NCBI RefSeq assembly: GCF_019112545.1
Contig: NW_025064900.1
Location: 592,443 to 656,442, forward strand
Source: Guyanagaster necrorhizus
Lineage: Eukaryota; Basidiomycota; Agaricomycetes; Agaricales; Physalacriaceae
Length of the DNA stretch: 64,000 nucleotides
Direction: 5' to 3'
A program made the position numbers and the translations under genes. Below the pieces are notes generated by a model. It was given only the letters and a program-made list of their open reading frames with translations, did no database searches and had not been told where the DNA came from. Below, piece after piece: positions 22,041-34,000 of this stretch. Within the stretch, counting starts at the first letter, position 1, and the number at the start of each line of letters is the position of its first letter.

Positions 22041-22395
22041 CGATCCATATCAGCAACGGCTAGAACGAGCAGGAGAAGATACAGATGAAGAAGCACTGCG
22101 AGAAGAAATTGAGAGGGCCAGGGGCAAGGAATATCAGGAGTTGTATGAGCAGGGGAGAAATTACTTATGGCAGGACGTGCGCTGGCAAGCGACGTCCTTA
22201 GGACTTGAGTATAGGTATGCGACGGGCACTGAAAAAGAAAAAATTCTACAGTACGCCACGATGGAATACGCATGGAGGGAATATGGGCGACGACACCCGG
22301 AAGACCCCCTCATGCCGATACCCCCATATCGGCCCAACAACAAACCAAGGGCACCGGCACCAATGCCGCGTACCCCCCCCGTTCCACCAAGATGA
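20677..22395 (+). CDS. Young Gypsy, 572-residue pre-gag ORF in frame 1 (Ser/Pro-rich with acidic C-terminal domain)
   Basis: Uninterrupted from ATG at 20677. Residues 1-400 are low-complexity Ser/Thr/Pro. From about 22000 it becomes acidic (DSGDEGDEEDDED) and then reads as a folded, charged domain (EERARGKEYQELYEQG-like, YLWQDVRWQ, ...YGRRHPEDP). The acidic part is clearly conserved in the old copies on the minus strand at 40255-40626 and at 45930-46140. The N-terminal part is readable at 42801-42983 (PGLATCIKGIFKKKKG) and at 44890-45750. Function unknown; by position it may belong to a gag precursor. It overlaps the frame-3 ORF by about 1.36 kb. Confidence 0.65.
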   Translation: MTSPPLPERPSSRKGDPYQKPGIATRIRGAFMRRKDPDTPFDETAETATLLSQGSRTCGRRTSFRSPPRSPTTSLQPAPPSIPPPQFPQGLETVLGTPLMPLGWLRDPAKVPTPPRTPPKPPLSQTPAPAHPSAGWGSTTCEEGTSIPTTTTRTSPSPQQGTRIDTSMWEVSPRPGPPAKGEGPPREELYKGYSRSGTSTSPSTTMKQSDSSSRIKSEKRKLGEHRRSSPTMSERKPESSTKLQSMTDKDEYREGEKKLKEWGQLPLGSMSSIPTPDPLSGSLTQRTIHGQDLPALSAGTRLSDVEEQGNPRPSTLNTPPAPTPSRRTPTPSSEPMGSEYLTMPTSPTGLSSDSWAAGSLDNSLTLSSSDSSAAIAENWRRRERTEGRATVGSEALPSPEPVTEGTAGLVPESTEGSPMTLRPLVLSIYDQPVSSLLGEGDSGDEGDEEDDEDSDDPYQQRLERAGEDTDEEALREEIERARGKEYQELYEQGRNYLWQDVRWQATSLGLEYRYATGTEKEKILQYATMEYAWREYGRRHPEDPLMPIPPYRPNNKPRAPAPMPRTPPVPPR

Positions 22396-22647
22396 GCCGT
22401 TTACGTCGCCCCTTCTATTCGGAGCTGGGCCGACGACAACCCGTCAACCCGAAGTACGGCTTCATGGCTCATCCGAACGAGAAATCGGCCAGCATGGCAA
22501 GCCGCTCAAACCCAGAACCCTTGGACCGGCAAAGGAAGTCGGCTCCTCGGCGGACAGCCCCCCCTGGATCAAGCAGAGTCGAGTGGGAAGGACCCCATTT
22601 GGGATGACCCTGAAGCGATCCGCCTTGGATTCACAATACGGGATGGG

Positions 22648-23613
22648 GTGATTGTTCGGGTAACCGACCCGAAAGGAAGCCCAGTCGCAGATGACAATTC
22701 CCTGCACTCTTTCCCTGGACCACCCACAGAATGGAAGCAACCACCATTCGACGGATGGCCCAACCCGATGGGGGCACTCCTGCACAATGCCAACATCTTA
22801 CAATGCCACCCCGACCTCCTTCAAAAACCGCGTCCCTTCAAGGGGGTCTCTGACGACATTGACCGATTCCTGGTAGACTGCGAACAGTACTTCGAAGTCT
22901 ATATCGGGTACATCGGGACCGACATGAACAAAGTCGCCTTCACCACTTCCTATCTGGAGGACAAGGCCAAGACGTGGTGGATCCTCATTTCCCCGAACTT
23001 CCAATCCACCACCAGGGAACATTATCGATATCCCTCGTGGCCGGTCTTTAAACGCATGTTAAACGACAAATTCATCGACCCTGCCATCCAAGAAGTGCAT
23101 AAACAGAAGATCAAAGAATACAAGATGGGAGATAAAGCGGCCACCGATTACTTCGACGAGCTAGAACGGCTCGCTAAACTCGCAGGGATCAGGGAAGATG
23201 TCGCGAATGACGGGAGAATGGTAGAAGCCCTCAAGCGGAGAGTTCCATCCTCGTACCTCACGATGATCTCAGCCATGGGTGTCAAAATATTGATGCCTGT
23301 AGGCTACGACGAATGGAAAGAGAGGATCGTCGAAATGTACAAGGAGAGGCAAAGGCAGAAAGCGGAGGCATCGACCTTGCAGGAATATAACAAGAAGTCG
23401 ACACCGCCAACCCCGAACAAGTCAGGGCAAACTGCCGGGAAACCATCAGGAGCTCCCACGACGACGAATTACGGCACTCAGAAGACTAGAACGGGAACCA
23501 CTTACACCGGCGCCGGGAAACCAATGGACATTGACCGGATGAAGAAAGAAGGGAAGTGTTTTAACTGTGGGCTAAAGGGCCATATGGCCAAAGACTGCCC
23601 AAAGAAGAAATGA
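22648..23613 (+). CDS. gag: Young Gypsy gag (capsid and zinc knuckle)
   Basis: 321 residues from the listed start; the true start may be earlier or internal. A retrotransposon gag domain runs about residues 70-230 (FLVDCEQYFEVY, DKAKTWW, WPVFKRMLNDKFID, ATDYFDELERLAKLAG). It is followed by a basic, Pro/Thr-rich linker and one CCHC knuckle (CFNCGLKGHMAKDC, about 23557-23600). The TGA at 23611 sits where old copies have CAC or TGC; without it the frame would stay open about 35 codons to a TGA at 23716. The pol frame is -1 relative to gag and opens at 23691, so a 28-nt overlap suggests frameshifting, which is inference. Confidence 0.9.
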   Translation: MIVRVTDPKGSPVADDNSLHSFPGPPTEWKQPPFDGWPNPMGALLHNANILQCHPDLLQKPRPFKGVSDDIDRFLVDCEQYFEVYIGYIGTDMNKVAFTTSYLEDKAKTWWILISPNFQSTTREHYRYPSWPVFKRMLNDKFIDPAIQEVHKQKIKEYKMGDKAATDYFDELERLAKLAGIREDVANDGRMVEALKRRVPSSYLTMISAMGVKILMPVGYDEWKERIVEMYKERQRQKAEASTLQEYNKKSTPPTPNKSGQTAGKPSGAPTTTNYGTQKTRTGTTYTGAGKPMDIDRMKKEGKCFNCGLKGHMAKDCPKKK

Positions 23614-23690
23614 ACCCACGAAGACATACGAGCACAGATCGCTGAGTTACAGAAGGAAGATGAGGAACTGGGCAAGGAAACGAAGATTGA

Positions 23691-26600
23691 GGAGGTAAAA
23701 GATCGGGCCGATCAGTGAACGACTCCACTGAATTGGCCAAAGGACTTCATGGTGTGCGGGCCCCTACCATTGTACAAACTTATATTACCCCTGTAGTTAC
23801 AATGCATTCGAATATACCCCGAGCTATTACCACACACCTGAAAGAGTCGCAAAACAAAACTCAAGCGCCTACGGGCCGAACAGGGGCAGAGGGCCCCAAA
23901 CAATGGCTCAAACCATTCGAAACCGAGTGGACGTGGAGGGCCATCAAAGAAGCCGTAAACGACAGCGCAGCAGAAGCTGTGCTACGAGGATGGATACATC
24001 GATCTAGAGTAAAAGAAGCCACCATAGATGCCGTACACGGGCTGCAAGGAGCCAAACGAAGTCGGGCCCTGGAATGGCTAGACGAGCTCAGGGGTCCACC
24101 AAAGTTCGTCAGGCGAGCCAAGACCCCGGGGAGAGATCTGACGACCAAGGCTCAGATTGAAACCCTGACCAATCGAACGACCCATTCAGTTACTGCCCTG
24201 ATCGACAGCGGGTGCACCGGCAGTTCCATTAATCGAAGCTTTGTCCATCAGCACAAACTCTCCACCAGATCCACCGCTGCCCCCATACCCATCTACAATG
24301 CCGACGGAACAAAGAACCAAGCCGGATCAATTACGGAATACGTCGAACTCAGATTAACCATCGGAGATCATTCCAAGAGGATCGACCTAGCCGTAACCGA
24401 TCTCGGAAGCAAAGAATTATTCCTGGGACATGACTGGCTCATCCGACACAACCCACTCATTAACTGGAAAACCGGAAGGCTCACATTCGCACAATGCCGT
24501 TGTCAGAAGATACCTTACGAACTCCCCGACGAGGACCCAGAGGATAGATGGGATGAGGAAATGGAGGACGGTGAAACCATTCTAGCCGTTGACCTACAAA
24601 AGGAGATTCACATCCGGGCGATGCATCATGCCAACGATTTGGCAGCAAAAGCCCACGAGGGGAAGAAGGAGAGGACCTTCGAGGAGATGATACCGGAATG
24701 GGCACGTGACTACCGGGACCTCTTCGAGAAAGAAAGTTTCGATGAGCTCCCACTCCCGAAGCCCTGGGATCACGCTATCAAGCTAATCCCCAACGCTAAT
24801 GCAAACCTCGATTGCAAAACCTATCCCCTCAGAAACCAGAAACAACAAGAACTCGACAAGTTCCTGGAAGAAAATCTATCATCCGAACGCATCCGACCAT
24901 CGAAATCACCCATGGCCTCTCCCTTCTTCTTTGTGAAAAAGAAGGATGGGAAGCTCTGTCCAGTACAAGATTATCACAAATTAAACGAGATGACCATCAA
25001 GAACCGGTACCCGCTGCCCCTGATCTCGGAGCTAATGGACAAGCTCCGAGGGGCCAAGTACTACACCAAGCTTGACGTCCGGTGGGGATATAATAATGTT
25101 CGAATAAAGGAGGGAGACGAATGGAAGGCCGCATTCCAGACCAATCAGGGGTTGTTCGAACCCACCGTGATGTTTTTCGGCCTAACCAACTCCCCCGCTA
25201 CCTTCCAGTGGATGATGAACGATATATTCAAGAATCTCATCGCCACTGAAAAGGTAACCATTTACCTCGATGACATTCTCATCATGTCCAAGACGAGGGA
25301 GGAACACCACGCTTTAGTCCGACAGGTACTCGCCCTCATGAGGAAGCACAAACTATTCCTCAAAGTGGAGAAGTGCGAGTTCGAGGTATTGGAAACCGAA
25401 TACCTCGGGGTAATCATCAGCGAAGGAAGTATCCGCATGGACCCGATAAAAGTTGCGGGGGTAGTAGACTGGCCGACCCCCACCAAGAAAAAGGAGTTAC
25501 AATCTTTCCTGGGCTTCACCAACTTTTACAGGCAGTTCATACGGGACTACAGTAAGATTGTCCACCCCATGACGCAACTTACGGGCAATGCCCCATGGGG
25601 GTGGGGGGTCCCTCAACAACTCGCCTTCCAAGATTTGAAACGATGACTGGCAGAAGACGTAGTACTCGCCATACCGTCCCAAGAGGGGAAGTTCCGAGTG
25701 GAGGCCGATTCTAGCGAGGGGGCCATAGGCGCCATATTATCCCAGGAACAGGAGGGGAAATGGCGCCCCGTCGCCTTCCTTTCCAAAGCATTAACTGTGA
25801 CGGAGAGGAACTACGAAATCTATGACAAGGAACTACTTGCCATAATGCTCGCCCTTGAGGAGTGGCGACACTACCTAATCGGGGCAGTCAGCATCTTCGA
25901 GATCTGGATGGATCATCAAAACCTTCGGTATTTCCGCCAACCCCAGAAACTGAACCATCGTCAAGCCCGATGGGTCACAGAACTCGCCCAATACCAGTAT
26001 ACCCTTCACCATAAAGCCGAGGTCGCCAACAAGAAGGCTGACCTCCTCTCCCGCCGTGCCGATCATGATCAGGGCAGAGACGACAATACCGGCGTTACTA
26101 TGCTATGCCCCGAACATTTTCGCGCAATGATCATGCCGACGGAAGAAGAAATCCATGAACGCATCAAAAGTGCGACACGGGACGCACATCAATGGGATCA
26201 GCGAATTGCCGCTTCCCTAAACCATGAACGGGGGATGACGAAGGAGGGAGGGATGATTCGATATGACGGAAGGATTTATATCCCGCAGAACCACCAACTA
26301 CGAGGGGAAATCATTGCGACCTGTCACGATCATGCCATGGCAGGACACCCCGGCATTGCCAAAACCAAAGAGCTTGTTCTACGGAATTACTGGTGGCTGA
26401 AACTTGGCAATGACATCACGTCATATATAAAGGCCTGCGAGACATGTCAGAGGGGGAAGACGTCAACACAGCCCCGGTCCACGCCCCTACATCCAAACGA
26501 GGTACCGGCACAGCCATGGACTCATATTTCTGTGGATATGGTCACAGGACTACCAGATTGCAACGGTTATGACGCCATCCTTGTCATAGTCGATCGGTTC

Positions 26601-27593
26601 TCCAAAGCAATCATTCCGATCACATGCTCCACGGAACTGACCTCAGAAGGGTGGGCAAAAATACTGCGCGACGAAGTATATGCCAAATATGGGATGCCCC
26701 AGGTCGTCATTTCAGATCGAGGACCACAATTCGTTTCAAAATTCCTTGACGACCTATATAAACTGCTACAAATAAAACGGAATGCATCTACAGCATACCA
26801 CCCACAAACCGACGGTCAGACCGAACGAGCAAATCAGGAGATCGAAAAATACCTCCGTCTTTTTATTAATTACCAGCAGGACGACTGGGTTGAATGGTTG
26901 GCGTTAGCCGCCTTTCAACACAACAACAGAGTACACTCAGCAACGGGACGGACCCCCTTCTTCATCAATTACGGCCGCCACCCACACATCGCACAGACAC
27001 TGCGTCACAAAACGACAACTCCCACCTCCACACTATTTGCTACAACAATGGATAAAATCCATCTCGAGACGAAGGCCATGTTGGAAAAAACCGCCAAAAC
27101 GATGAAAAAACAATACGACAAACACCGGCGGACAGCCTATGAATACCGGACCAATGATAAGGTCTGGCTGGACACGACCAACCTCCACCTACCCAGGCCA
27201 AAACGAAAACTGGCCGACAAATGCACCGGTCCCTTCCCTATCCTAGCAAAAGTTGGCGCTTCTGCATACAAACTGAAGCTGCCAACAGGATGGAAAATAC
27301 ACGATGTATTCAACGAGGCCCTCCTCATGCCGTACATAGTGCCAGCCTTTCCTAACCAGGAACGTCCACCTCCTCCGCCACCCGATCTAATTGACAACGA
27401 GGAACACTACGAAATTGATCAGGTGCTAAACCACAAACTCCGAAAAGTCAAAGCACGGGGCGGCGGAATGACAACAACGGTGGACTACCTGGTCAGCTGG
27501 AAGGGCTATGGACCGGAATCTAATCAATGGGTAAACGAGAAATACATGAATGCCGACACCGCCATACACGACTATGAACTATCCCTTAATTAA
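23691..27593 (+). CDS. pol: Young Gypsy pol with one in-frame TGA (protease-RT-RNase H-integrase-chromodomain)
   Basis: One frame, broken only by TGA at 25644-25646 (KRxLAED; a CGA is the likely ancestor). Retropepsin active site LIDSGCTGSS (near 24195). RT: KLDVRWGYNN with the motif A aspartate (25069-25098) and YLDDILIMS (25263-25290). RNase H: ADSSEGAIGAILSQ, NYEIYDKELLAIMLALEEW and DHQNLRYF (25700-25930). Integrase: HHCC finger (HDHAMAGH...CETCQ, 26327-26450), catalytic D, D and E in SVDMVTGLP, VISDRGPQF and TERANQEIE. C-terminal chromodomain-like block EEHYEIDQVL...YLVSWKGYGPESNQW (about 27395-27530), which in this group guides integration to heterochromatin. The codon at 23715 is GTG, not ATG, so expression by fusion to gag is more likely than independent initiation. 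Confidence 0.93.
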
Positions 27594-27613
27594 GCCATCA
27601 GGACGATGGTCTT

Positions 27614-27623
27614 AAGCGGGGGG
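27614..27623 (+). other. Polypurine tract of the young Gypsy
   Basis: AAGCGGGGGG, three bases before the 3' LTR, is the expected primer site for plus-strand DNA synthesis. Decayed counterparts (such as AAAGAGAGGG) precede the other 3' LTRs. Confidence 0.75.
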
Positions 27624-27626
27624 TAA

Positions 27627-28060
27627 TGTTATGATTTATCTTTCTTTTTCCTCTTTTACCCCTATCCTTATGATTAGTCAGAGGGCACAAGATCATGGGA
27701 GGCTTAGTCAGCACAACTAACCTGCCCATCAAATCGTTACAACAGTCAGCCCGACAACGCACAACCATCCTTTTATGTACGGTAACGATGCTCAAGGACA
27801 ACGGGCACTATGGATACAGACCTACATAATAAGCAGTAGTATAATTAGGAGACATCTGTACAGTATTTAAGGACCACAGCTCTCGCTGGGATACCCCAGC
27901 TTCGAGCTAAAGTTTATACATACCATTCTACCTCGAGTCTATATCTGACCTTGGGTCACACTGCTCGGATATACATATAGTGAACTCAGGTGATTCCTCG
28001 AAGTGCAAAGGAACATCTGTTTATCACGTGTATCAGTTCACGTGACGCTTGGGCTTAACA
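27627..28060 (+). repeat. 3' LTR of the young Gypsy element
   Basis: 434 bp, two differences from the 5' LTR. It is followed at once by the second AAGAG of the target-site duplication (28061-28065). Confidence 0.95.
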
Positions 28061-29574
28061 AAGAGTAGCAATGGCAATATCAATTGTATTCTCAATGATT
28101 CACTGTATGCAAATAGCAATAGTATGTGTATATATATCTATAATCTCTCTAAGTCTCAAAGCTTTTTGTTTAAATAAGAGGGGCAATGAATATTGCTAGA
28201 CCTTAAGACAAAAATACTGTATCACAACACAACACTCTGAAACACTTTCACAAAATGCTCAAAAGTCCTAAGCACTGCTCAGACCAAACTCAAAAGATCT
28301 AACAAACATAATACATGACTTAAAGCTTCATGCTCTAAGCAGAAACACTTCACAAATACATCCACAAGCACCAAAGAGTTTGAATCTCTGCATACAAGTT
28401 TTCTAACCAATCATAGATCTACAGGGTTCAAACCTATGTGATTCAGAGACACAAAAACACAATAAATCCTATTCACAGACCCAAAGGATTCAAACCTTTG
28501 CTGATATGCAGAAATAACTAAAAAGTAAGCACTAATCAAGCTCAAGGGTTTGAACCTCTGCCACTTATAGTGTCTCATATCACAAATGTCTCAAAAACTC
28601 AAAAGAGTGCCCTGAAACACTATTCTCTTATTCTCAGACTAGAGTGCAATTCAAAACCATCTATTAACTTGAATTAGAGCCTTTTGAGAGCTTTTGATAT
28701 CTTGCACAGTTCTCAAATGACTTTTAATGATCTCAATAAAAGATCTATTCTCTTATCTGAAGTTACAAACTAATCTCAGGAGCTAGAGTGCAAGATCTTC
28801 ATGCCTTTACACTGCAACAGTAGAGATCAGAAACTTGTATACTACTTTTACAATGCAGTATTTAAATAAGCCACTTCAGTACTAAGACAAATATAATATA
28901 GTAGTTTCAATGCATAAAACTCCAGAATAGAGTCTCATGAGAGTTATTTCCATATATGTGACTGTTTGACATGCATATTCTGTTCTGATGCAGGGCTGGA
29001 CCTGCTGTTTTCATGCAATCTGACATTGGTTAGCTTGACTGTTCAGCCTGGCCACAGACCTCTTTGCTTTCTTATCTCCTTGGTGCCATTAGACTATATA
29101 TAGTATACATTTCAAACCTCTGGATTTATTTCTCTGATCATTATTTTCATATAATCTTCTCATTCCTCAGCTGACTGTTGGAATATTCAAGTTTATCTCA
29201 TTGTGCATCAGTTCTCTAGTTTAGAACATGTCTCCTGGTACATCAATGTTTATGCATTATAGATCAATGTGACACAAAGTTTTAATCATATTTTGATCAT
29301 ATTTTTTTAATTTTTAGCATGTCTCTCTATACTTGTATTAGTGCATTTAATGCCAGGTGCTAGGATCTTATATGCAGTATAATCCCTCCTGTATTATCCT
29401 GCTACTAGACCATGCACCTTATCAATCATCACTCAAGTCAGATATCATATTAAATCTTGTTTCATTGTGCTCTAGCCATACTTTCTATTGCATACATAAT
29501 AGACATGAATACAGTCATTATATTCTTAGAAATCACAAATTTACATGCATGAACATATTGAGAGCATATCACCA
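28061..29574 (-). repeat. Repeat X, copy D, right piece (minus strand)
   Basis: Reverse complement of repeat X, continuing from 19984 after the young Gypsy. It contains several T-arm-like blocks (near 28377, 28420, 28490 and 28548). It ends near GAGAGCATATCACCAG, which with CTGGTGAAG at 19856 gives a short inverted terminus (CTGGTGA/TCACCAG). Confidence 0.75.
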
Positions 29575-29940
29575 GCTCTAAACTCTGGTCTGATGCTCTG
29601 TTATTCAATTCTAAGTAATGCTAGCTATTTACACTTAAATGTTTCATATTCAGAATAGTATGATCATGACTTTGCTCTATGAGCCTTTTGCTTTCTGTTT
29701 CTAATTTGAGGCATTAACAAGTTCCTCTTCTACTAGTGACCATACACTGCCAGTCATGGCTGATTTAGAGTTACCAATATGACTGGCTGATAGACTTGAC
29801 TCATTAGCAGTATCATATCTAAGTTCTATTCATACTAGTTATCTACTGTTTTGACTATTAGTCTGAGACCTCAACTATAATTCTGTTAAAATATACCAGC
29901 ATAAAACAGATCTGTGATAGAATTGTTTTAAAATTGCAAA
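29575..29940 (+). repeat. Repeat Y, copy 1, right part
   Basis: Aligns loosely with about 38880-39365 (for example GACTATTAGTCTGAGACCTCAACTA against GACTATCAGCTCAGAGCCTCAGCCA). The borders are approximate. Confidence 0.5.
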
Positions 29941-30540
29941 ATCTGGGTGTGAATATGTGGTCAGCATATCACTGCACTGAGATGAATAAAACCTCATAAG
30001 ACTATAGCATCATTTATGGTCTTGTTTTAGATTCATCCACTTTGTTTCATGCCATATAGTTCTCATTAAAGTTCTCATACTCAATCTTCCTTGCCAGATT
30101 TTTCAAATTCACTTAACTGTTCCATGTATTGAGTCTCATCATCTGGGAGCAAACCATAAAGAAAGGCTATCTTTACATCAATTTGTTGGATATTCCAGTT
30201 GAGCATAGATACAATGTAAAGTAAAATTCTCTAAGACTTCATGTGAGCAGTAGGTGTGGTTTTAGTATAGTCTTGTTCATATATTTGTTTGAAACCTTTG
30301 AATATGAGGCATACTTCTCAACAAATAGTAGTACTATTCTCATCATATTTTATATACAAAACTGGGCAGTCTTTTCATATCTTGTGGCCTTGAGAAACAG
30401 CAGATCTCAGAATGAGCTTGTAAACTCCTATCTCCTTTAATAACTTCAGTTCATCTTGATACTCTTCAAGCCAACATTTTGCATCAGCAGAGGCCTGTGC
30501 TTCCTTTTAGGAATTTGACTCATTTTCTAGTTGTATCATT
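29940..30540 (-). pseudogene. Copia element E: RT N-terminal half (degraded, minus strand)
   Basis: On the minus strand: KCWLEEYQDELKLLKEIGVYKL, a YKAR-like stretch and LIFKGFKQIYEQDYTKTT, then NIQQIDVKIAFLYGLLPDDETQYMEQ (RT motif A) and LYGMKQSG. These are standard Ty1/Copia RT motifs. The remainder of this RT is at 18830-18950, on the other side of the Y/X/Gypsy insertions. Confidence 0.82.
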
Positions 30541-30605
30541 GACATACTCTTAATGTGTTCACATATATAATTTTGTGGAATATGAAAATATATTAAGTGT
30601 ATTCA

Positions 30606-31065
30606 TGTTAAGCCCAAGTGACATGTGATCTAAACATATGATAAATAAGCACTGTATCACATTTATACAGTCACACTTAAGTTCACTTGTATGCATTTGT
30701 ATGACTTTGTATCTCAAGACTATTGCAAATAAGCTTGAGATAGAATAATAGATGAATAAACTTTAGCTCAAAGCTGGGTATCTACAGCAAAAGTAATATT
30801 ACTTATATACTATTCATTTGTTAAGATAAATATACTACTGCTAATTGTGTTCATCCAAGCTATAGTGCTCTTTGTCCTTGGGCATTATTATTACCTACAA
30901 AAGAGTTGTTGTCTATTGTTAAGAGGCATCATTATGTTGGAAGACAATGATGGACTTAGTCTTGTTGTGATAACTAAGCCTGTCCCACAGTTCTAAGCAC
31001 TGGCCTAAATGCCCTGACTAAGCATAAATAAGGGTTAAAAGAAAAAAAGATAAAAAATCATAACA
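30606..31065 (-). repeat. Gypsy copy G3, 3' LTR (minus strand)
   Basis: 460 bp, from TGTTAAGCCCAAG to AATCATAACA, the reverse complement of the Gypsy LTR. Decayed. Confidence 0.87.
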
Positions 31066-34000
31066 TTACCTCCTTTTTAAGACCATCATTCTGATGACTT
31101 AATTTAGAGATAATTCATAGTCACAGATGGTATCATAGGTGTTCATGTACTTTTCATTGACCTATTAGTTAGATTCTAAACTATAGCCCTTCCAACTGAC
31201 CAGGTAGTCAATGGTCATTGTCATACTTCCACCTCATGCCCAGATTTTGTGAAGACAATAATTTAGTACTTGATCAATTTTATAGTGCTCTTTATCATTA
31301 ATTAATGTTGGTGCTAGTGGCAGAGATTGTTGTTAGTTGGAAAATGCTGAGGCCATATAAAGTATGAGTAGAGTTTTGTTAAATACATCATGAATTTTTC
31401 AGGCTCTGAAAAGCTGAAGTTTATATGCAGAGAAACTAACTTTAGCAAGGATTGAAAAGAGGCTAGTACATTTGTCAGCAAGTTTCTGTTTTGGGTGAGG
31501 AGGATAGAGATTAGTGGTGTCAAGCCAAACTTTGTTGTTGACAGAGTATTGACATGCAGAGGTTCAGTGTTTGACATACTGTTTTTTTATAGTTGTTGCT
31601 GCCTTTTCAAAGATAGCTCAGATCTTATTGTGAATCTTGGACATTGTTCATGTGAAATCAGATAAGGCTGGTATAGATGTAGAGGCATGCTCAATATGTG
31701 AGATGTTGGGATGGTGACTAAAGTTAATAAAGAATAGGGTTTTCCCAGTAGCTGAGTGGATGCAGTTGTTATGCTGAAAGGCAGCTAGTGCAAGCCACTT
31801 CACTCAGTCATCCTAGCAATAATTGATGAATAGTCAGAGATATTTTTCAATCTTCTGACTAATGCACTCTGTTTGTCTATCAGTTTAGGAATGATACACT
31901 GTAGAGGCATTATGGCAAATGTTCAATAGACAGTACAAGTTGTCAAAAAATTTAGAGACAAATTAGAACCCCTGATCAGAAATGACAATCTGAGGCATAC
32001 TATATTTAGCATAGACCTTGTCATATAGAATCTTGGCTCAACCTTCTGATGTTAATTTTATTGAGCATGTGACTGAAATGATCACCTTTAAGAAGTGATC
32101 AATAATAACTAGTATTGCATCATAGCTATTATAGTCAGGCAGTTCAGTTACTATATCAACCAAAATATAGATTTATAGTATCTGGAGAACCTCATTTGGG
32201 TGTAGTGGTGCTGCATGTAGTTGAGTTAATGCCTTTTTCTGTTGGCAGGTTTTGCATTCTTTGATGTAGAGTTCTATATCCTAATCTATCTTAGGTCACC
32301 AGTACTCCTGTAAGATCAGTTTTTTGGTCTTCACAATCTCTGAGTGTCTTGCTGTCATATGGTTGTGATATATGGTGATGATTTCATCTCAAAGTTGTTG
32401 ATCTCTCAGGATGTAGATTCTCCTGTCATAGTAGATCAAACTCTCTCCTTTTATCATATCTCATTCATGATTTAGAGATGAGACCATCCATTGATCCTAT
32501 TTACTATTGTCCTTTATAATGCTTTTGATGCATTTATGAATTTCCTTCTCTGTCAGCATTATCATTGTCTGAAAATGTTTAGACTTTAATAATATGATGC
32601 TGTCATTATTGTCTCCCTCTTGATTGTGGTCAGCCTATTGGCTGAGCAGGGCTGCCTTTTTGTTTGCTGCTTCAGCCTTATAATGGAGTGTGTAGTCATA
32701 TTTGGAAAGCTTTGTAATCCAGCATGCTTGTCATCAATTAAGCTTCTGGAAAAGTCAGAAATATCAGAGGTTTTGATAGTCAGTCCAGATTTCAAAGATC
32801 TGAACTGCTCTGATTAGGTAGTGTCTCCATTCTACAAGGGCAATCATTATGGCAAGAAGCTTTTTGTCATAGATTTTGTAGTTCTGTGTGGTGACTGTGA
32901 GCATCTTTGAAAGAAAGGCTACTGGATACTATCTTCTATCTTATTTCTGAGAGAGTATAGCTCTGATTGCCTCTTCACTTAAATCAGCTTCTACTTTAAA
33001 CCTTCTCTCCTGTGTCAGGATTGCTAGAATGGCATCCTCAGCAAGTCATCATTTGAGATCATCAAAGGCATTCTGTTGACAATATCCCCAAGTTCATAGA
33101 ACATTGCTGGTTAGTTGTGTCATTAGTCAAACAACTTTGCTGTAGTCTCAAATGAACCATCAATAGAAGTTGGTGAATCCTAAAAAGGATTGTAACTCCT
33201 TTTTCTTGGTTGGAACTAGCTACTTGGTTAATCTGGCCACCTTGATTGAGTCTATCCAGATACTTTCTTCACTGATGATCACCTCTAAATACTCTGTTTC
33301 TAGAACTTTGAACTTGCATTTCTCTATTTTGAGGAATAGTTTGTGTTTCCTCATGAGTGTGAGCACTTATCATTCATCATCCACTGGAAGGTTGCTGGTG
33401 AGTTTATTAGTCTAAAGAACATTACCATAAGCTCAAATAGCCCTTGGTTCATCTGAAATGCTGCCTTCCACTTGTCATCCTCTTTGATCCTCATGTCATT
33501 GTATTCTCATCTGACATTCAAATTTATATAGTACTTAGCCTCTTATAGTTTGTCCATGAGTTTGGAGATGAGAGAAGAGGGTAGCAATTCTTGATCATTA
33601 TTTCATTTAGTTTTCAATAGTCCTATACTGGTTGAAGTTTGTTGTCTTTCTTTTTGACAAAAAAGAAGAGAGAAGCCATAGAGGATTTAGAGAGTCTAAT
33701 CCATCTACTAGAGAGGTTCTCATCCAGAAACTTATTGAGTTTCTATTGCTCCAGATTACTAAAGGAATACATCTTGCAATCTAGATTGGCACTTGCATTT
33801 GAGATCAGCTTAATCATATGATTCCAATGTTTTGGCTCTGGCAACTCATCAAAGCTCTCTTTACTGAACAGATTCTGATAGTCTCAGGCCCATTCAGGCA
33901 TTATTTCTTCAAATGTTCTTTTCTCCTTTTCAGCATTGGCTTTTGCCACTAAGTCATTGGCATGATAGACCACATAAATATAGAGCTTGCTGCATGTCAA

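Larger units (their letters stand above)
19985..28060 (+). mobile_element. Young, nearly complete Ty3/Gypsy chromovirus-type LTR retrotransposon
   Basis: An 8,076-bp element with two 434-bp LTRs differing at only two C/T positions, flanked by a perfect 5-bp duplication AAGAG (19980-19984 and 28061-28065). The termini are TGTTA...TAACA. Internal order: PBS, two overlapping ORFs, gag with zinc knuckle, pol (protease, RT, RNase H, integrase, chromodomain), polypurine tract. It is full of CpG, unlike everything around it, which marks it as the most recent insertion. It is probably not autonomous as it stands, because TGA codons interrupt gag's end and pol. Confidence 0.95.

Noticed and set aside
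20646..22343. Long minus-strand open frames inside the young Gypsy
   Set aside because: They are mirror images of GC-rich, stop-poor plus-strand ORFs and have no counterpart in other copies.
23711..23720. Possible stop-start (ATGA) coupling between gag and pol, since G5 has CAATGAGTGA here
   Set aside because: The young copy and G3 have CAGTGA at this site. The ATG in G5 is most simply a G-to-A change, so coupling is not ancestral.
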